Positions 1-9,036 are shown, counted from the first letter of the stretch. The stretch is DNA of 37,405 nucleotides from Deltaproteobacteria bacterium (GCA_021372695.1 JAJFTY010000069.1:1-37405); one strand, 5' to 3'. Translations and numbers: made by a program. Notes: a model not told the origin generated them from the sequence alone.

Positions 1-707
1 AAGCGGACGGCGGCACACTGTTTCTCGATGAGATCGGCGAATTGCCTTTGAAGATCCAAAAGACGTTCCTAAGGGTGCTTCAAGAGGGCACCTTCCGGCC
101 ATTGGGAAGCAAACGGGAGGTTCGCTCGGATTTCCGCCTGGTTGCCGCCACCAACTGCAACCTGGATGAGAGGGTCCGCGAAAACCTGTTCCGTGAGGAT
201 CTTCTGTACCGGGTCCGGTCCGTGTCGATCGATCTGCCCCCCCTCCGGGAGCGGCGGGAGGATATCACCACGCTCATTCTTCATTATCTGAGAAAGCTGT
301 GCGAACGCCATCATATGGCTGTCAAGGGGTTTTCCCCGGAGTTCATGGAGGCCATGGGGCAGTACGGGTGGCCGGGCAATGTTCGCGAACTCGTTCATAC
401 GATGGAAAGCATCCTGACGGTCGCCGGAGAAGTTCCCATCATTTACCCCAAACATCTGCCTGCGGAGATCCGCGTCAATCTCCTCAGAAAGAGTCTCTCC
501 CCCAAAGACGACCTGGCCGAGACCCCGGCGGCGGGACTGACCGATATCCTGACCTGCCGTCGCGAAGCCGATCAGCGCTATCTGAAGACCCTCATTGCGG
601 AGACCGGAGGTGATGTTCACGAGATGGTGCGCATCTCCGGCCTTTCCCGGGCGCAGATCTACAACCTGATGAAGGCCCATGGCCTGAATCGCCAGGCGTC
701 CTCCTGA
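1..707 (+). CDS. sigma-54-dependent transcriptional activator, C-terminal part (5' end outside window)
   Basis: The reading frame is open from base 3 and starts inside an AAA+ domain, so the TTG at 42 is not the true start. Visible are the Walker B stretch (GGTLFLDEIGEL), the ATNCNLD sensor region, the R-finger-like LPPLRERREDI block, the Y-G-W-P-G-N-V-R-E-L motif, and a C-terminal Fis-type helix-turn-helix (SGLSRAQIYNLMKAHGL). Proteins of this class hydrolyse ATP to open promoters held by RNA polymerase-sigma-54. The GAFTGA loop and the sensory domain lie upstream of the window, so the signal is unknown. The C-terminal arrangement resembles that of the activator at 35213-36613. The next gene is 347 bases downstream, so co-transcription is not obvious. 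The family is certain; the regulon is unknown. Confidence 0.93.
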   Translation, partial: ADGGTLFLDEIGELPLKIQKTFLRVLQEGTFRPLGSKREVRSDFRLVAATNCNLDERVRENLFREDLLYRVRSVSIDLPPLRERREDITTLILHYLRKLCERHHMAVKGFSPEFMEAMGQYGWPGNVRELVHTMESILTVAGEVPIIYPKHLPAEIRVNLLRKSLSPKDDLAETPAAGLTDILTCRREADQRYLKTLIAETGGDVHEMVRISGLSRAQIYNLMKAHGLNRQASS

Positions 708-1054
708 AGACGGATATCAGACTGTTCCTGGTGCGCTCCTCGTCCGTCTGACCGGCTCTCCTTTTCCTTGATTTCCGTTGACAGACATGGACACCTTGCC
801 CTATGATTCCCGTCAAAATGCAATTTCTGTCGGATCAGAATCCGTTTTCAGACAGAATCAGTGCGCGCTTGCGAATGAGGAAGAGATCAGCCCCCTGCTG
901 CCAGTTCGGAAACGGTCATTGATCCGATGCACATGCCACAAGTAAGCGACTTCCTTTCAAAAGGGTCAGAGTGTTCCCGCCACAGTCGAGGCACCTCAAG
1001 CCATCGAGATTCCCGATGTCAGAAACCATCCATTTGGGGAAGGAATTAAGAGCC
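708..1054. other. intergenic region with a nested inverted repeat, no gene seen
   Basis: This 347-base spacer separates the activator from the RCC1 protein gene. The only structure noticed is TTCTGTC (825-831) pairing with GACAGAA (851-857), enclosing a shorter CGGAT/ATCCG pair; it could be an operator or a weak hairpin. The frame of the downstream gene stays open back to about 971, but that extension has no good ribosome binding site and does not look like a signal peptide. No convincing sigma-54 element (GG-N10-GC) was found. Confidence 0.4.
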
Positions 1055-4000
1055 ATGAAGACCATAAAGCCGCAGTGCACGATAAAAAGTAAACTGATAC
1101 CGCTTATTATCTGTCTCGCGGTACTTTTCTCGCCAGCAGCAAACGCGGCGATATTGATGGACTTCCATCTCAATGCCTCGGACGGATTTCCTGAAACCTC
1201 TTTCAAGGCCGTTTTCCATAATTTCAAAGACATCATAGACGGTCCGGTGGAAGCATCGCAACTCATTTCCCCCGTCCCTAACCATGACCCAGCTATCTTT
1301 GAGGCCAGGTTCAATTTCCCCGACAGCACCACAGCAGTAGGTTATATGGACATGGTGGGGCTCTATTACATTTACCCGGATCTCAATTGGAAGGGTCTGG
1401 AGCCAGGCGGATGGACCGGCTATCCCTGGGACCACTATGGCATCTATACCCGCCCCGACGGATATTTTACCTTGAGCGGCGCCCCCGGCACGGCCCTGGC
1501 CTGGGGCGGGAACAGTTCGGGGCAACTGGGCGACGGGACCACAGCGGACAGCCGTGCCCCCCTTCTCCCTCTCCTTCCCGGCGGAGCCGCGGCCATATCG
1601 GCCGGCGCCGGCCACAGTCTGGCCATCGACCCCGACGGCAGCGTCTGGGCCTGGGGTAACAACTACTTCGGCGAGCTCGGCAACGGCACATTCACGGACA
1701 GCACTGTCCCGGTCAAGGTCAAGGACCCCACCGGCCAGGGTTTTTTGACCGGCATCGTGTCCATCTCCGCCGGTTACGGGCACAGCCTGGCCTTGGACCA
1801 GAACGGCAAGGTGTACGGTTGGGGATCGAACGATGCCGGTCAACTGGGCGTCGATCCCACCGTTCCGCCGGCGATGGATCGCTACAACCTGCCCCAGGAG
1901 ATCATCTTCTCCCCCGGGGTCGGGTTGATCCGGGCGATCGCCGCGGGCCAGCAGTTCAGCCTGGCCCTGGGACACTGTCCGGGTGATGATGGGTGCGTTT
2001 TTTCCTGGGGAATCAATGAGTTCGGTCAACTGGGCCGGGGGGATTCCGCAAAGCATGTCGGTCCCGATGTCGTCACCCGGGGACCGGACACGATCCTCTG
2101 GAATATCAAGTCCATCGCCGCGGGGTGGAACCACGCCCTGGCCCTGGATCGGGACGGCAAAGTCTGGGCCTGGGGCAAGAACGAGTTCGGACAGGTAGGA
2201 ATCGCCCCTCTGCCGCCACCGCAAATTGGCTCCTCTGCGATCGCGATCCAGAGCGGCCCGGGCGACATATCGGCGGTTTCCGCGGGCCTGGGCTTCAGTC
2301 TGGCGATCGACAACCATTTCGCCGTCTGGGGCTGGGGCGGGAACTGGGAGGGCCAGCTCGGAGACGGTACCACGACAGACAGGGTCATCCCCGTGCAGGT
2401 CAAGACATCCGCGTCAGAGAACCTCGGGGGGATCATGGCGCTCTCCGCCGGCCGCTTCCACAGCCTGGCCCTGGACTGGAACGGAAACGTGTGGGCCTGG
2501 GGAGACAACCAGTCCGGGGCGCTCGGCCGCGACCCTGCGGCAACCCCGGAGAGCCTCTTTGCCGTTTCCGTGCAGGATTACGGCGGCCTAAACGACCTGG
2601 GCAACATCCTCGACATCGCGGCCGGCAATCTCTTCAGCCTTGCCCTGGCCAAACCGGGATTTGACGCCACGGTGTCGCTCTCCTCCTCCGCCAACCCCGC
2701 GGCCCTCGGCGACGCGGTGACATTCACCGCGATGGTCAGCGCCGTCGACCCCGCGGCTGGCACCCCGGCGGGGAGCGTGGTCTTCAAGGAGGGGCACACC
2801 ATCCTGGGGAGCGCGGAGCTGGTGAACGGCCAGGCCGCCTTCACCACCTCTTCGCTGGCCGCGGGCCCCCACGGGATCACGGCCCTCTTCAGCGGCGGGA
2901 ATTTCACCGTGAGCGTATCGCCGCTCCTGACGGAGCTCATCTCCGTCCCCATCCGCATCATCTCCTCCGTGATGCCCGCGGGCACCACGGGCCACCCCTA
3001 CCAGCGGAGCATCCTCCATAGCGGCGGATACGGCCCGACCGAGTGGGCTCTCATCGATGGCAGCCTTCCCCCGGGTCTGACGCTCGGCAGCGGCATCATC
3101 CACGGGACGCCGGCGGCTGCCGGAACCTACCGCTTCACCATTCGGGCCCGCAACTCCGGCTTCGAGGACAGCCGGACCCTGACCCTTGGCATCGACCATC
3201 CCGGCAGGATCAGTTCCTGGGGAAGCGTCGACTACTGGGGGACTCTGACCAATGTCGTCTCCGTTTCCGCCGGCGACGCACACGGCGTGGCGCTGGATGC
3301 GGAAGGCAAGATCTGGTCCTGGGGAAGCAACGAATACGGACAGCTGGGCAACGGCCAGACCTGCATGGACTGGCCCTGCGTGCCGGTGCCGGTGAAAGTG
3401 CCGATCCAGCCCGTGGGCCTGGATGGCCGAACCTTCACGCAGGTCGTCGCCGGGGGCGCCCACAGCATCGCCCTGGAGTCGAACGGCAATGTGTGGATCT
3501 GGGGCGTCAGCGATTCGAACCTGCCCGCCTACTCCTGGAGCAACCCCGTGCCCATCCGCTTCCGGAATGAAGACGACAGCCTCGTGACCGGCATCACGGC
3601 CATTGCCCTGGGAAGAGATCATGCCTTTGGATTGGACGAGGATGGGTTTGTCTACATGCTGGGACCCCATGCCAACCGCGTCAAGGGGCCGGATGGGATC
3701 AACGACCTCGATGGGATCGTCTCCATTGCGGCCTGGGGCAATTACGCCCTGGCCCTGGCCCGGGACGGCAGCGTCTATGAATGGGGCTATTACAGCTATT
3801 ATGATGCGGGCGGCAATTCCCAACATGTGAGCCGGCCTTTTCCCACCCGGGTGGATCTGAGCGCCGGATCTCCCCTTGCGAACATCGTGGAAATCGCCAC
3901 CGGCGAATACTCGGGCATGGCCCTGGATGCGGAGGGCCGCGTCTGGGCCTGGGGCGACAATACGTTCGGCCAACTGGGCCAGGGCGTGCCCGCGTCCACC

Positions 4001-4423
4001 AAAGACTGGTCCCGTTACGCCCTGCAGGTGAAGAAATCCGGCGGGCTTCTCTCCGAGGTCGTGTCGATCTCGGCGGGAGGAATCCGCTGCCTGGCCCTGG
4101 ACGCCCAGGGACGGCTCTGGTCGTGGGGCAATTACAGCTCGCTGCCGTATGCGTCCTATACCGGAAATCCCGGGATGGGATACGTGACGGGATTTTCCGC
4201 CGGCGGGGATTTGATGGCCATGATACTGAGCGGCATGGGCGGCGACCTGAACGGAGACGGCGCCGTCGGATTGGCGGATGCCGTCATCTCTCTCAGGCTT
4301 CTTGCGGGGCTGCCGGTCGGGGAGATGAGACTGGACGGTGGCATCACCGGGGAGCCGAAGATCGGACTTCCGGAGGTCCTCTACATCCTCCAGCGCACAG
4401 CCGGCCTGCGATACGCCGACTGA
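1055..4423 (+). CDS. exported RCC1-repeat (beta-propeller) protein with Ig-like domains and a dockerin-like C-terminus
   Basis: The protein has 1122 residues. The ATG at 1055 is chosen because a purine-rich GGGGAAGGA lies about 9 bases upstream and a clear Sec signal peptide follows (basic start, hydrophobic core, cleavage near ANAA). Residues about 147-530 hold seven RCC1-type repeats (recurring W-G-x-N-x-x-G-Q-L-G and S-A-G-x-x-H-S-L-A-L). Residues about 535-632 look like a Big_3-type Ig domain and 633-720 like an He_PIG putative Ig domain. A second RCC1 block of about six more degenerate repeats occupies 720-1060. The C-terminus (about 1063-1121) is dockerin-like: the first EF-hand loop (DLNGDGAVGLADA) is intact, while the second has lost most calcium ligands. 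RCC1 units form seven-bladed propellers, so two propellers joined by Ig domains are likely. The protein is probably secreted or cell-surface; its ligand is unknown. Confidence 0.88.
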   Translation: MKTIKPQCTIKSKLIPLIICLAVLFSPAANAAILMDFHLNASDGFPETSFKAVFHNFKDIIDGPVEASQLISPVPNHDPAIFEARFNFPDSTTAVGYMDMVGLYYIYPDLNWKGLEPGGWTGYPWDHYGIYTRPDGYFTLSGAPGTALAWGGNSSGQLGDGTTADSRAPLLPLLPGGAAAISAGAGHSLAIDPDGSVWAWGNNYFGELGNGTFTDSTVPVKVKDPTGQGFLTGIVSISAGYGHSLALDQNGKVYGWGSNDAGQLGVDPTVPPAMDRYNLPQEIIFSPGVGLIRAIAAGQQFSLALGHCPGDDGCVFSWGINEFGQLGRGDSAKHVGPDVVTRGPDTILWNIKSIAAGWNHALALDRDGKVWAWGKNEFGQVGIAPLPPPQIGSSAIAIQSGPGDISAVSAGLGFSLAIDNHFAVWGWGGNWEGQLGDGTTTDRVIPVQVKTSASENLGGIMALSAGRFHSLALDWNGNVWAWGDNQSGALGRDPAATPESLFAVSVQDYGGLNDLGNILDIAAGNLFSLALAKPGFDATVSLSSSANPAALGDAVTFTAMVSAVDPAAGTPAGSVVFKEGHTILGSAELVNGQAAFTTSSLAAGPHGITALFSGGNFTVSVSPLLTELISVPIRIISSVMPAGTTGHPYQRSILHSGGYGPTEWALIDGSLPPGLTLGSGIIHGTPAAAGTYRFTIRARNSGFEDSRTLTLGIDHPGRISSWGSVDYWGTLTNVVSVSAGDAHGVALDAEGKIWSWGSNEYGQLGNGQTCMDWPCVPVPVKVPIQPVGLDGRTFTQVVAGGAHSIALESNGNVWIWGVSDSNLPAYSWSNPVPIRFRNEDDSLVTGITAIALGRDHAFGLDEDGFVYMLGPHANRVKGPDGINDLDGIVSIAAWGNYALALARDGSVYEWGYYSYYDAGGNSQHVSRPFPTRVDLSAGSPLANIVEIATGEYSGMALDAEGRVWAWGDNTFGQLGQGVPASTKDWSRYALQVKKSGGLLSEVVSISAGGIRCLALDAQGRLWSWGNYSSLPYASYTGNPGMGYVTGFSAGGDLMAMILSGMGGDLNGDGAVGLADAVISLRLLAGLPVGEMRLDGGITGEPKIGLPEVLYILQRTAGLRYAD

Positions 4424-4469
4424 AGCCGAACCGAGCGGAATCTCACACCTTACGCTCCCCATTTGCGTC

Positions 4470-4498
4470 TTGTATTGGGAAGCGGTTTGGTCTATATT
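4470..4498 (+). promoter_or_regulatory. possible sigma-70 promoter of the sugar-acid operon
   Basis: TTGTAT (4470-4475) and TATATT (4493-4498) are separated by 17 bases, about 76 bases upstream of the kinase start. The -10 matches consensus at five of six positions; the -35 matches at only three. It sits in the only gap before the catabolic genes and after an unrelated gene, so position supports it more than sequence does. Confidence 0.35.
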
Positions 4499-4574
4499 GC
4501 GACCCCGGACCGTTGAAAGGCCTGCTTCAAAAGGCACTTCGGGCCAAAGCGGATCGAAAAGAGGAATTTGCACC

Positions 4575-5609
4575 ATGACATCTCCCAACACACGCCGGGC
4601 CAGACGTCTGTACGACACCTTCCACATGGGCCGCTCCGGCATGGACCTCTACAGCAACGACATCGGCGCCGAATTCGTGAACATCAGGAGCTTTGCCGCC
4701 TACGTGGGCGGATCGCCCACCAACATGAGCGTCGGGTGCCGCAGGCTCGGGTTGAAATCGGCGCTCCTGACCGCCTTCGGCGAGGACCCCGTCGGCGACT
4801 TCATCGCCCATTTCCTCAGCGAGGAGGGGGTGGACATCCGCTTTTGCCCCCGGAAACCCGGCCGAAAGACCAGTGCGGTGGTCCTGGGCATCGAGCCGCC
4901 CGACAAATTTCCGCTCGTCTTCTATCGGGACAACTGCGCCGATATCGAGCTCACGATCGATGACGTGCTGGCGGCGCCGATCGCCCGAAGCCGAGTCTTT
5001 GAGTTTGCCGGAACGAACTTGAGCCGGGAGCCGAGCCGGAGCGCCACTCTCTACGCGGCGGAGCTTGCCCGTAAGGCGGGAACGACCGTCGTCTTCGATC
5101 TGGATTTCCGGCCGGACCAGTGGCACGACCCCCGCGCCTTCGGAACGACGGCCCGCTCCGCGCTGGCGTTCGTCGACATCGTCATGGGTACGCAGGACGA
5201 GATCAACGCCGCCATGTTGACCGATCCCCGTTCCGTCCGGCTGACCCACTCCCAGGTGAGCGACGCCCGGGTCAGCGGAAACACCGCCGAGCACGTCTCC
5301 GATCTGCTGGAGCGGGGACCGGGGGTGGTCATCGAAAAGCGTGGAGAGGAAGGGTGCCGGGTCCACAGGCGGGGTGAAGACGCCGAGGACGTACCGGGGT
5401 TTCCGGTGGAGGTCCAGAACATCCTGGGCGCCGGCGATGCCTTCGGGTCGGGATTCCTCTACGGCTACGTGAAGGGCTGGGACCTCCGGAAGTCGGCCAG
5501 GCTCGGAAACGCCTGCGGCGCGATCGTGGTGACCCGCCACGGCTGCTCCATCTCCATGCCGTTTTTCGACGAGGTCATGGCCTTTGCGGAAGAGCGGGGC
5601 GGATTGTAG
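4575..5609 (+). CDS. IolC-like PfkB-family sugar (acid) kinase
   Basis: The protein has 344 residues. The ATG at 4575 is preceded by GAGGA (4561-4565); the frame extends upstream but only over the tail of the previous gene. It has the PfkB/ribokinase fold: N-terminal DLYSNDIG, GGSPTN (45-50) for substrate binding, and the C-terminal anion-hole/catalytic motif GAGD (285-288, D288 as base). The stretch PLVFYRDNCAD (113-123) is characteristic of IolC, 5-dehydro-2-deoxygluconokinase (EC 2.7.1.92). No other inositol gene (iolB, D, E, G, J) is in the window, so the substrate may be a related keto- or aldonic acid rather than the inositol intermediate. It begins a run of same-strand genes with an SDR and an ABC sugar importer. 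Kinase family is sure; the exact substrate is not. Confidence 0.85.
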   Translation: MTSPNTRRARRLYDTFHMGRSGMDLYSNDIGAEFVNIRSFAAYVGGSPTNMSVGCRRLGLKSALLTAFGEDPVGDFIAHFLSEEGVDIRFCPRKPGRKTSAVVLGIEPPDKFPLVFYRDNCADIELTIDDVLAAPIARSRVFEFAGTNLSREPSRSATLYAAELARKAGTTVVFDLDFRPDQWHDPRAFGTTARSALAFVDIVMGTQDEINAAMLTDPRSVRLTHSQVSDARVSGNTAEHVSDLLERGPGVVIEKRGEEGCRVHRRGEDAEDVPGFPVEVQNILGAGDAFGSGFLYGYVKGWDLRKSARLGNACGAIVVTRHGCSISMPFFDEVMAFAEERGGL

Positions 5610-5627
5610 CGACCATGAGAAGGTGCA

Positions 5628-5650
5628 GGGACAGACTGGAAATCTGTCCC
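5628..5650. repeat. short palindromic dispersed-repeat unit
   Basis: GGGACAGA (5628-5635) and TCTGTCCC (5643-5650) form an 8-bp stem around CTGGAAA, between the kinase and SDR genes. From memory, this sequence, whose reverse complement reads as the peptide TDFQSVP, recurs between genes in many deltaproteobacterial and planctomycete genomes. Only one copy was noticed here, so its repeat status rests on that recollection. Confidence 0.5.
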
Positions 5651-5683
5651 CAAGCGATATGGGATGATGTGGAATGAGGCGGT

Positions 5684-6532
5684 ATGAATAACGCAATTTT
5701 GCAGCGCTTCGATCTGGCTGGAAAGAGCGCGGTCATCACCGGCGGCGGAGGTGCGCTGTGCGGGGCCATGGCGGATGCGCTGGGGTCCATGGGCGTGAAG
5801 GTGGCTGTTCTGGACATCAGCCTGGAGAAGGCCGAAGCGCGGGCGCAGGCCGTCATCCGGTCCGGAGGGAGCGCGCTCGCGTTGGCGTGCGACGTCCTGG
5901 ACCCGGTCCAACTCAGGGATTGCTGCGATGCCATCTCCGCCGCGTGGGGGACGCCCGAACTGCTGATCAACGGTGCCGGCGGGAACGACCCCCGGGGCAG
6001 CACCGACCTCGAGTTCGCGGAGCCCACCGCAGCCACGGGCGTGCAATCGTTTTTCGACCTGGACCCCGCCGGATTCCGCCATGTCTTCGACCTCAATTTC
6101 CTGGGGACCTTCCTCACCACCCAGGCTTTTGCCCGCGGGATGGTCGAAAAAGGCGCGGGCTCGATCGTCAACATCTCTTCGATGAGCGCCTTCATGCCGC
6201 TCACGAAGGTGGCCGCCTACTCCGCGGCCAAGGCGGCCGTGAGCAACTTCACGCAGTGGCTGGCGGTCCATTTCTCCCATGCGGGCGTGCGCGTGAATGC
6301 GTTGGCGCCGGGCTTCTTCATGACCGAACAGCTCCGGTTTCTCCACATCGATCCCAAGACGGGCGAGCTCCTTCCCCGCGCCCGCCAGGTGATCGCCCAC
6401 ACGCCGATGGGCCGTTACGGCACGCCGGATGACCTGATCGGCACTCTCGTGTGGCTCCTGTCCGATGCCTCCAACTTCGTGACTGGCGTGGTGGTGCCGG
6501 TGGACGGCGGTTTTTCCTCCTACTCGATTTAA
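5684..6532 (+). CDS. SDR-family D-mannonate dehydrogenase / fructuronate reductase (UxuB/YjmF type)
   Basis: The protein has 282 residues, the usual length for the short-chain dehydrogenase form of fructuronate reductase. An N-terminal Rossmann glycine motif (TGGGG near 19-23) and the catalytic set S166, Y179, K183 are present. The blocks YSAAKAAVSNFTQWLAV, APGFFMTEQ, HTPMGRYG and the C-terminal FVTGVVVPVDGGFSSYS closely match what I recall of Bacillus YjmF (D-mannonate oxidoreductase), and are more specific than generic SDR motifs. The expected reaction is NAD(P)H-dependent interconversion of D-fructuronate and D-mannonate in the cytoplasm. The ABC ATPase starts 13 bases downstream, so the two are co-transcribed. 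Mannonate dehydratase (uxuA) and uronate isomerase (uxaC) are absent from the window, which leaves the fate of mannonate open and makes the LarA homologue at 17012 relevant. Confidence 0.82.
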   Translation: MNNAILQRFDLAGKSAVITGGGGALCGAMADALGSMGVKVAVLDISLEKAEARAQAVIRSGGSALALACDVLDPVQLRDCCDAISAAWGTPELLINGAGGNDPRGSTDLEFAEPTAATGVQSFFDLDPAGFRHVFDLNFLGTFLTTQAFARGMVEKGAGSIVNISSMSAFMPLTKVAAYSAAKAAVSNFTQWLAVHFSHAGVRVNALAPGFFMTEQLRFLHIDPKTGELLPRARQVIAHTPMGRYGTPDDLIGTLVWLLSDASNFVTGVVVPVDGGFSSYSI

Positions 6533-6545
6533 GAAGAGGTCGGCG

Positions 6546-7649
6546 ATGTCCAATGTGATCCTGAAGAACGTCGTTAAGCGGTTCGGCTCGGTGACGGCCG
6601 TCGACAACCTGACCATCGAGATCCGGGACCGGGAGTTCGCGGTCCTGGTCGGACCCTCCGGATGCGGAAAAACGACGGCACTCCGGATGATCGCCGGCCT
6701 TGAGACGATCACCTCCGGCGAGATCTACATCGGCGATACGCTCGTCAACGACATGGCGCCCAAAGACCGCGACATCGCCATGGTCTTCCAGAACTACGCC
6801 CTCTACCCGCACATGAACGTCCGGGAAAACATGGGTTTCGGGCTCAAGATCCGGAAATTCTCCCAAGAGGAGATCGACCGGCGGGTGCAGGAGGCGGCCG
6901 ACATCCTGGGCATCCAGGAGCTGCTCGGAAGAAAGCCCAAAGAGCTCTCGGGCGGACAGCGGCAGCGCGTCGCGGTGGGCCGGGCCATCGTCCGCAAACC
7001 CAAGGTATTTTTGTTCGACGAACCGCTCTCCAACCTCGACGCCAAGCTCCGCGTGGCGATGCGGGCCGAGATCAGCAAACTCCACCGGCGCCTCGGTGCC
7101 ACCATCATCTACGTGACCCATGATCAGGTGGAGGCCATGACCATGGCGGACCGGATCTTCATCCTGCACAACGGCGCTCTCCAGCAGATCGGTGCGCCGC
7201 TGGAGGTCTACGGCCATCCGGCCAACCGCTTCGTCGCCGGCTTCATCGGATCGCCGGCGATGAATTTCGTCGACGCAACCCTGGTTTCGGAAGCGGGCCG
7301 ATGGTTCATCGACGCAGGCGGTTTCCGGGTTCGCGTGCCGGAAGAGTTTCATTCCCGGCTTGGACCGCATGCCGGCAGGCAGGTGACCTTCGGCGTCCGC
7401 CCCGAGGACATGGCGGCGCATGATCCCGCCTCGGGGGAGGAGACCGGAAACACCATCACGGCGCGCGCGGACGTGGTCGAAACCCTGGGGTCGGAGATTT
7501 TCGTCTACCTCACCTGCGGAGCCCAGTCCCTGGTTGCCCGAATGGAGGTTCCGGAATGCCCGCTCACCGTTGGGCAGACCCTGGAGGTCGAACTGAAGAT
7601 GTCCAAAATTCACGTATTCGACAAGGAGACGTCGCAGACCATCGTGTAG
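6546..7649 (+). CDS. CUT1-type sugar ABC transporter ATP-binding protein (MsmX/UgpC/MalK family)
   Basis: The protein has 367 residues. Walker A GPSGCGKT lies at 36-43, the Q-loop in VFQNYALYPH, the ABC signature LSGGQ at 134-138, Walker B with D158-E159, and the H-loop in YVTHDQ. A C-terminal TOBE/OB-type regulatory region from about residue 235 is typical of the MalK/UgpC group that energises carbohydrate importers. GAAGAGG upstream of ATG 6546 is a good ribosome binding site. It lies between the SDR and its cognate binding protein and permeases, so it belongs to one importer. It ends with TAG, one of several genes in the window using amber as a normal stop. Confidence 0.94.
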   Translation: MSNVILKNVVKRFGSVTAVDNLTIEIRDREFAVLVGPSGCGKTTALRMIAGLETITSGEIYIGDTLVNDMAPKDRDIAMVFQNYALYPHMNVRENMGFGLKIRKFSQEEIDRRVQEAADILGIQELLGRKPKELSGGQRQRVAVGRAIVRKPKVFLFDEPLSNLDAKLRVAMRAEISKLHRRLGATIIYVTHDQVEAMTMADRIFILHNGALQQIGAPLEVYGHPANRFVAGFIGSPAMNFVDATLVSEAGRWFIDAGGFRVRVPEEFHSRLGPHAGRQVTFGVRPEDMAAHDPASGEETGNTITARADVVETLGSEIFVYLTCGAQSLVARMEVPECPLTVGQTLEVELKMSKIHVFDKETSQTIV

Positions 7650-7718
7650 CGGCATGCTCAAAAGGTCTCTGTTGCAGCAGTGATCCCGTTTTCAAATCAT
7701 TCTTATGAGGAGGCATGT

Positions 7719-9026
7719 ATGAAAAGAGGAAAGATATTGATTGCGTTTGCGGCCCTGCTCTGCGTGGGGCTGATGTCGGCGACCGCGTTCGCGGCGATCG
7801 ACTGGAAGCAGTGCCAGGGGACCGAAATCCGTTTTCTGATGAACAAGCACCCCTTCACGACCTTCATCGAACCGAAGGTGGCCGATTTCGAAAAAATGAC
7901 CGGCATCAAGGTGGTGATCGAGGCCTTTCCGGAGGATCAATACCGCAACAAGCGGACGATCGAGCTTAACGCGGGCGGCAAGGTGGACGGCTACATGATC
8001 ATGCCGGGCCAGGACGACCTCTATTACTGGAAGGCCGGATGGCTCCAGCCTCTGGATGCGTACATCGCCGATCCCAAGCTGACCGATGCTTCCTGGGAGC
8101 CGAAGGACTTCTTTGCCAGCTTCGCCAAGGCCTCTTCGGTGGAGGGCAAACAGATCGGCATCGTCATCAATGCCGAGACGTCGCTCCTTTCCTACCGCAA
8201 GGACCTCTTCACGAAGTTCAAGCAGAAGGTCCCCACGACCATGAAGGAGCTCGAAGCAGTCGCCAAGTTCTTCACCGGCAAGGAGGTTGACGGCAAGAAG
8301 ATGGTCGGGATCACGCTACGCGGCAAGGGCGCTGCGGCCACCTCCCAGTGGGTCGACTTCCTCTACACTTTCGGCGGCGCCTGGACGAATGCCCATGGCC
8401 AGTCGAACTTCGCCTCTGCCGAGGACGTCGCAGCTTTCAAGTTTTACGGCGACCTGCTGCGCAGCTACGGCCCCCAAGGCGGCACCATGCTCCACTGGGC
8501 GGAGAGCACCTCGGCGTTCATGGAGGGGAAGGCGGCCATGATCTATGACGCCAACGTCTTCAAATCCCTCTACGAGAACCCCAAGGAGTCCAAGGTGGCC
8601 GGCAAGGTGGGCTATGCCGTGATCCCGAAAGGGCCCAAGGGGCTGCAGCTGCCCCACGTCTCCAACTGGAGCCTCTCGATCAGCAAGACCAGCACGCCCG
8701 AGAAGCAGAAGGCGGCGTGGCTCTTCGTCCAGTGGGCGACCAACAAGGAGAACTGCCTGGGTGCGCTCCTTGCCGGGGTGCCTTCGGGTAGGGCCTCCTC
8801 CTGGAAATCGAAGGAGTACAAGGCGGGGGACAAACAGCCGGACTGGACGGCCGCCACGATGAAATCCTTTGAGATCGGCCAGGGCCAGTGGAACCCGCCG
8901 GTCATCAACGTCCCCGAGATCCGCGACATCACCGGTCAGGTGATCGTGGACGCAATCGAGGGCAAGGATGTGGCCGCCTCGGCCAAGAAAGCCGCCGAGC
9001 TGATGGACAAGAAGATGGAGAAGTAA
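7719..9026 (+). CDS. extracellular sugar-binding protein of the ABC importer (SBP family 1)
   Basis: The protein has 435 residues. The ATG at 7719 is chosen because GAGGAGG lies just upstream and the protein then begins with a standard Sec signal peptide (MKRGKILIAFAALLCVGLM, cleavage near AFA-A). There is no lipobox cysteine, so the mature protein is probably free in the periplasm. The body shows family-1 binding-protein features: F-x-x-x-T-G-I-K-V near the start of the mature chain, a central G-K-A-A-M-I-Y-D segment, and a late P-E-K-Q-K-A-A-W-L-F-V-Q-W region. It captures the substrate for the permeases at 9141 and 10068. CUT1 systems usually carry oligosaccharides, polyols or glycerol phosphates, but neighbouring enzymes point to a sugar acid or a glycoside of one. 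A strong hairpin follows the stop codon. Confidence 0.9.
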   Translation: MKRGKILIAFAALLCVGLMSATAFAAIDWKQCQGTEIRFLMNKHPFTTFIEPKVADFEKMTGIKVVIEAFPEDQYRNKRTIELNAGGKVDGYMIMPGQDDLYYWKAGWLQPLDAYIADPKLTDASWEPKDFFASFAKASSVEGKQIGIVINAETSLLSYRKDLFTKFKQKVPTTMKELEAVAKFFTGKEVDGKKMVGITLRGKGAAATSQWVDFLYTFGGAWTNAHGQSNFASAEDVAAFKFYGDLLRSYGPQGGTMLHWAESTSAFMEGKAAMIYDANVFKSLYENPKESKVAGKVGYAVIPKGPKGLQLPHVSNWSLSISKTSTPEKQKAAWLFVQWATNKENCLGALLAGVPSGRASSWKSKEYKAGDKQPDWTAATMKSFEIGQGQWNPPVINVPEIRDITGQVIVDAIEGKDVAASAKKAAELMDKKMEK

Positions 9027-9036
9027 CTTCTGTTTT

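Noticed and set aside
708..1054. Sigma-54 promoter for the RCC1 gene near TGGACACCTTGC (788-799)
   Set aside because: The GG and GC elements are too close together for the fixed -24/-12 spacing.
2588..4642. Long minus-strand open frame opposite the RCC1 gene, and similar long frames opposite other genes
   Set aside because: High-GC shadow frames: arginine/proline/glycine-rich products without family motifs, and the plus strand is convincingly coding.
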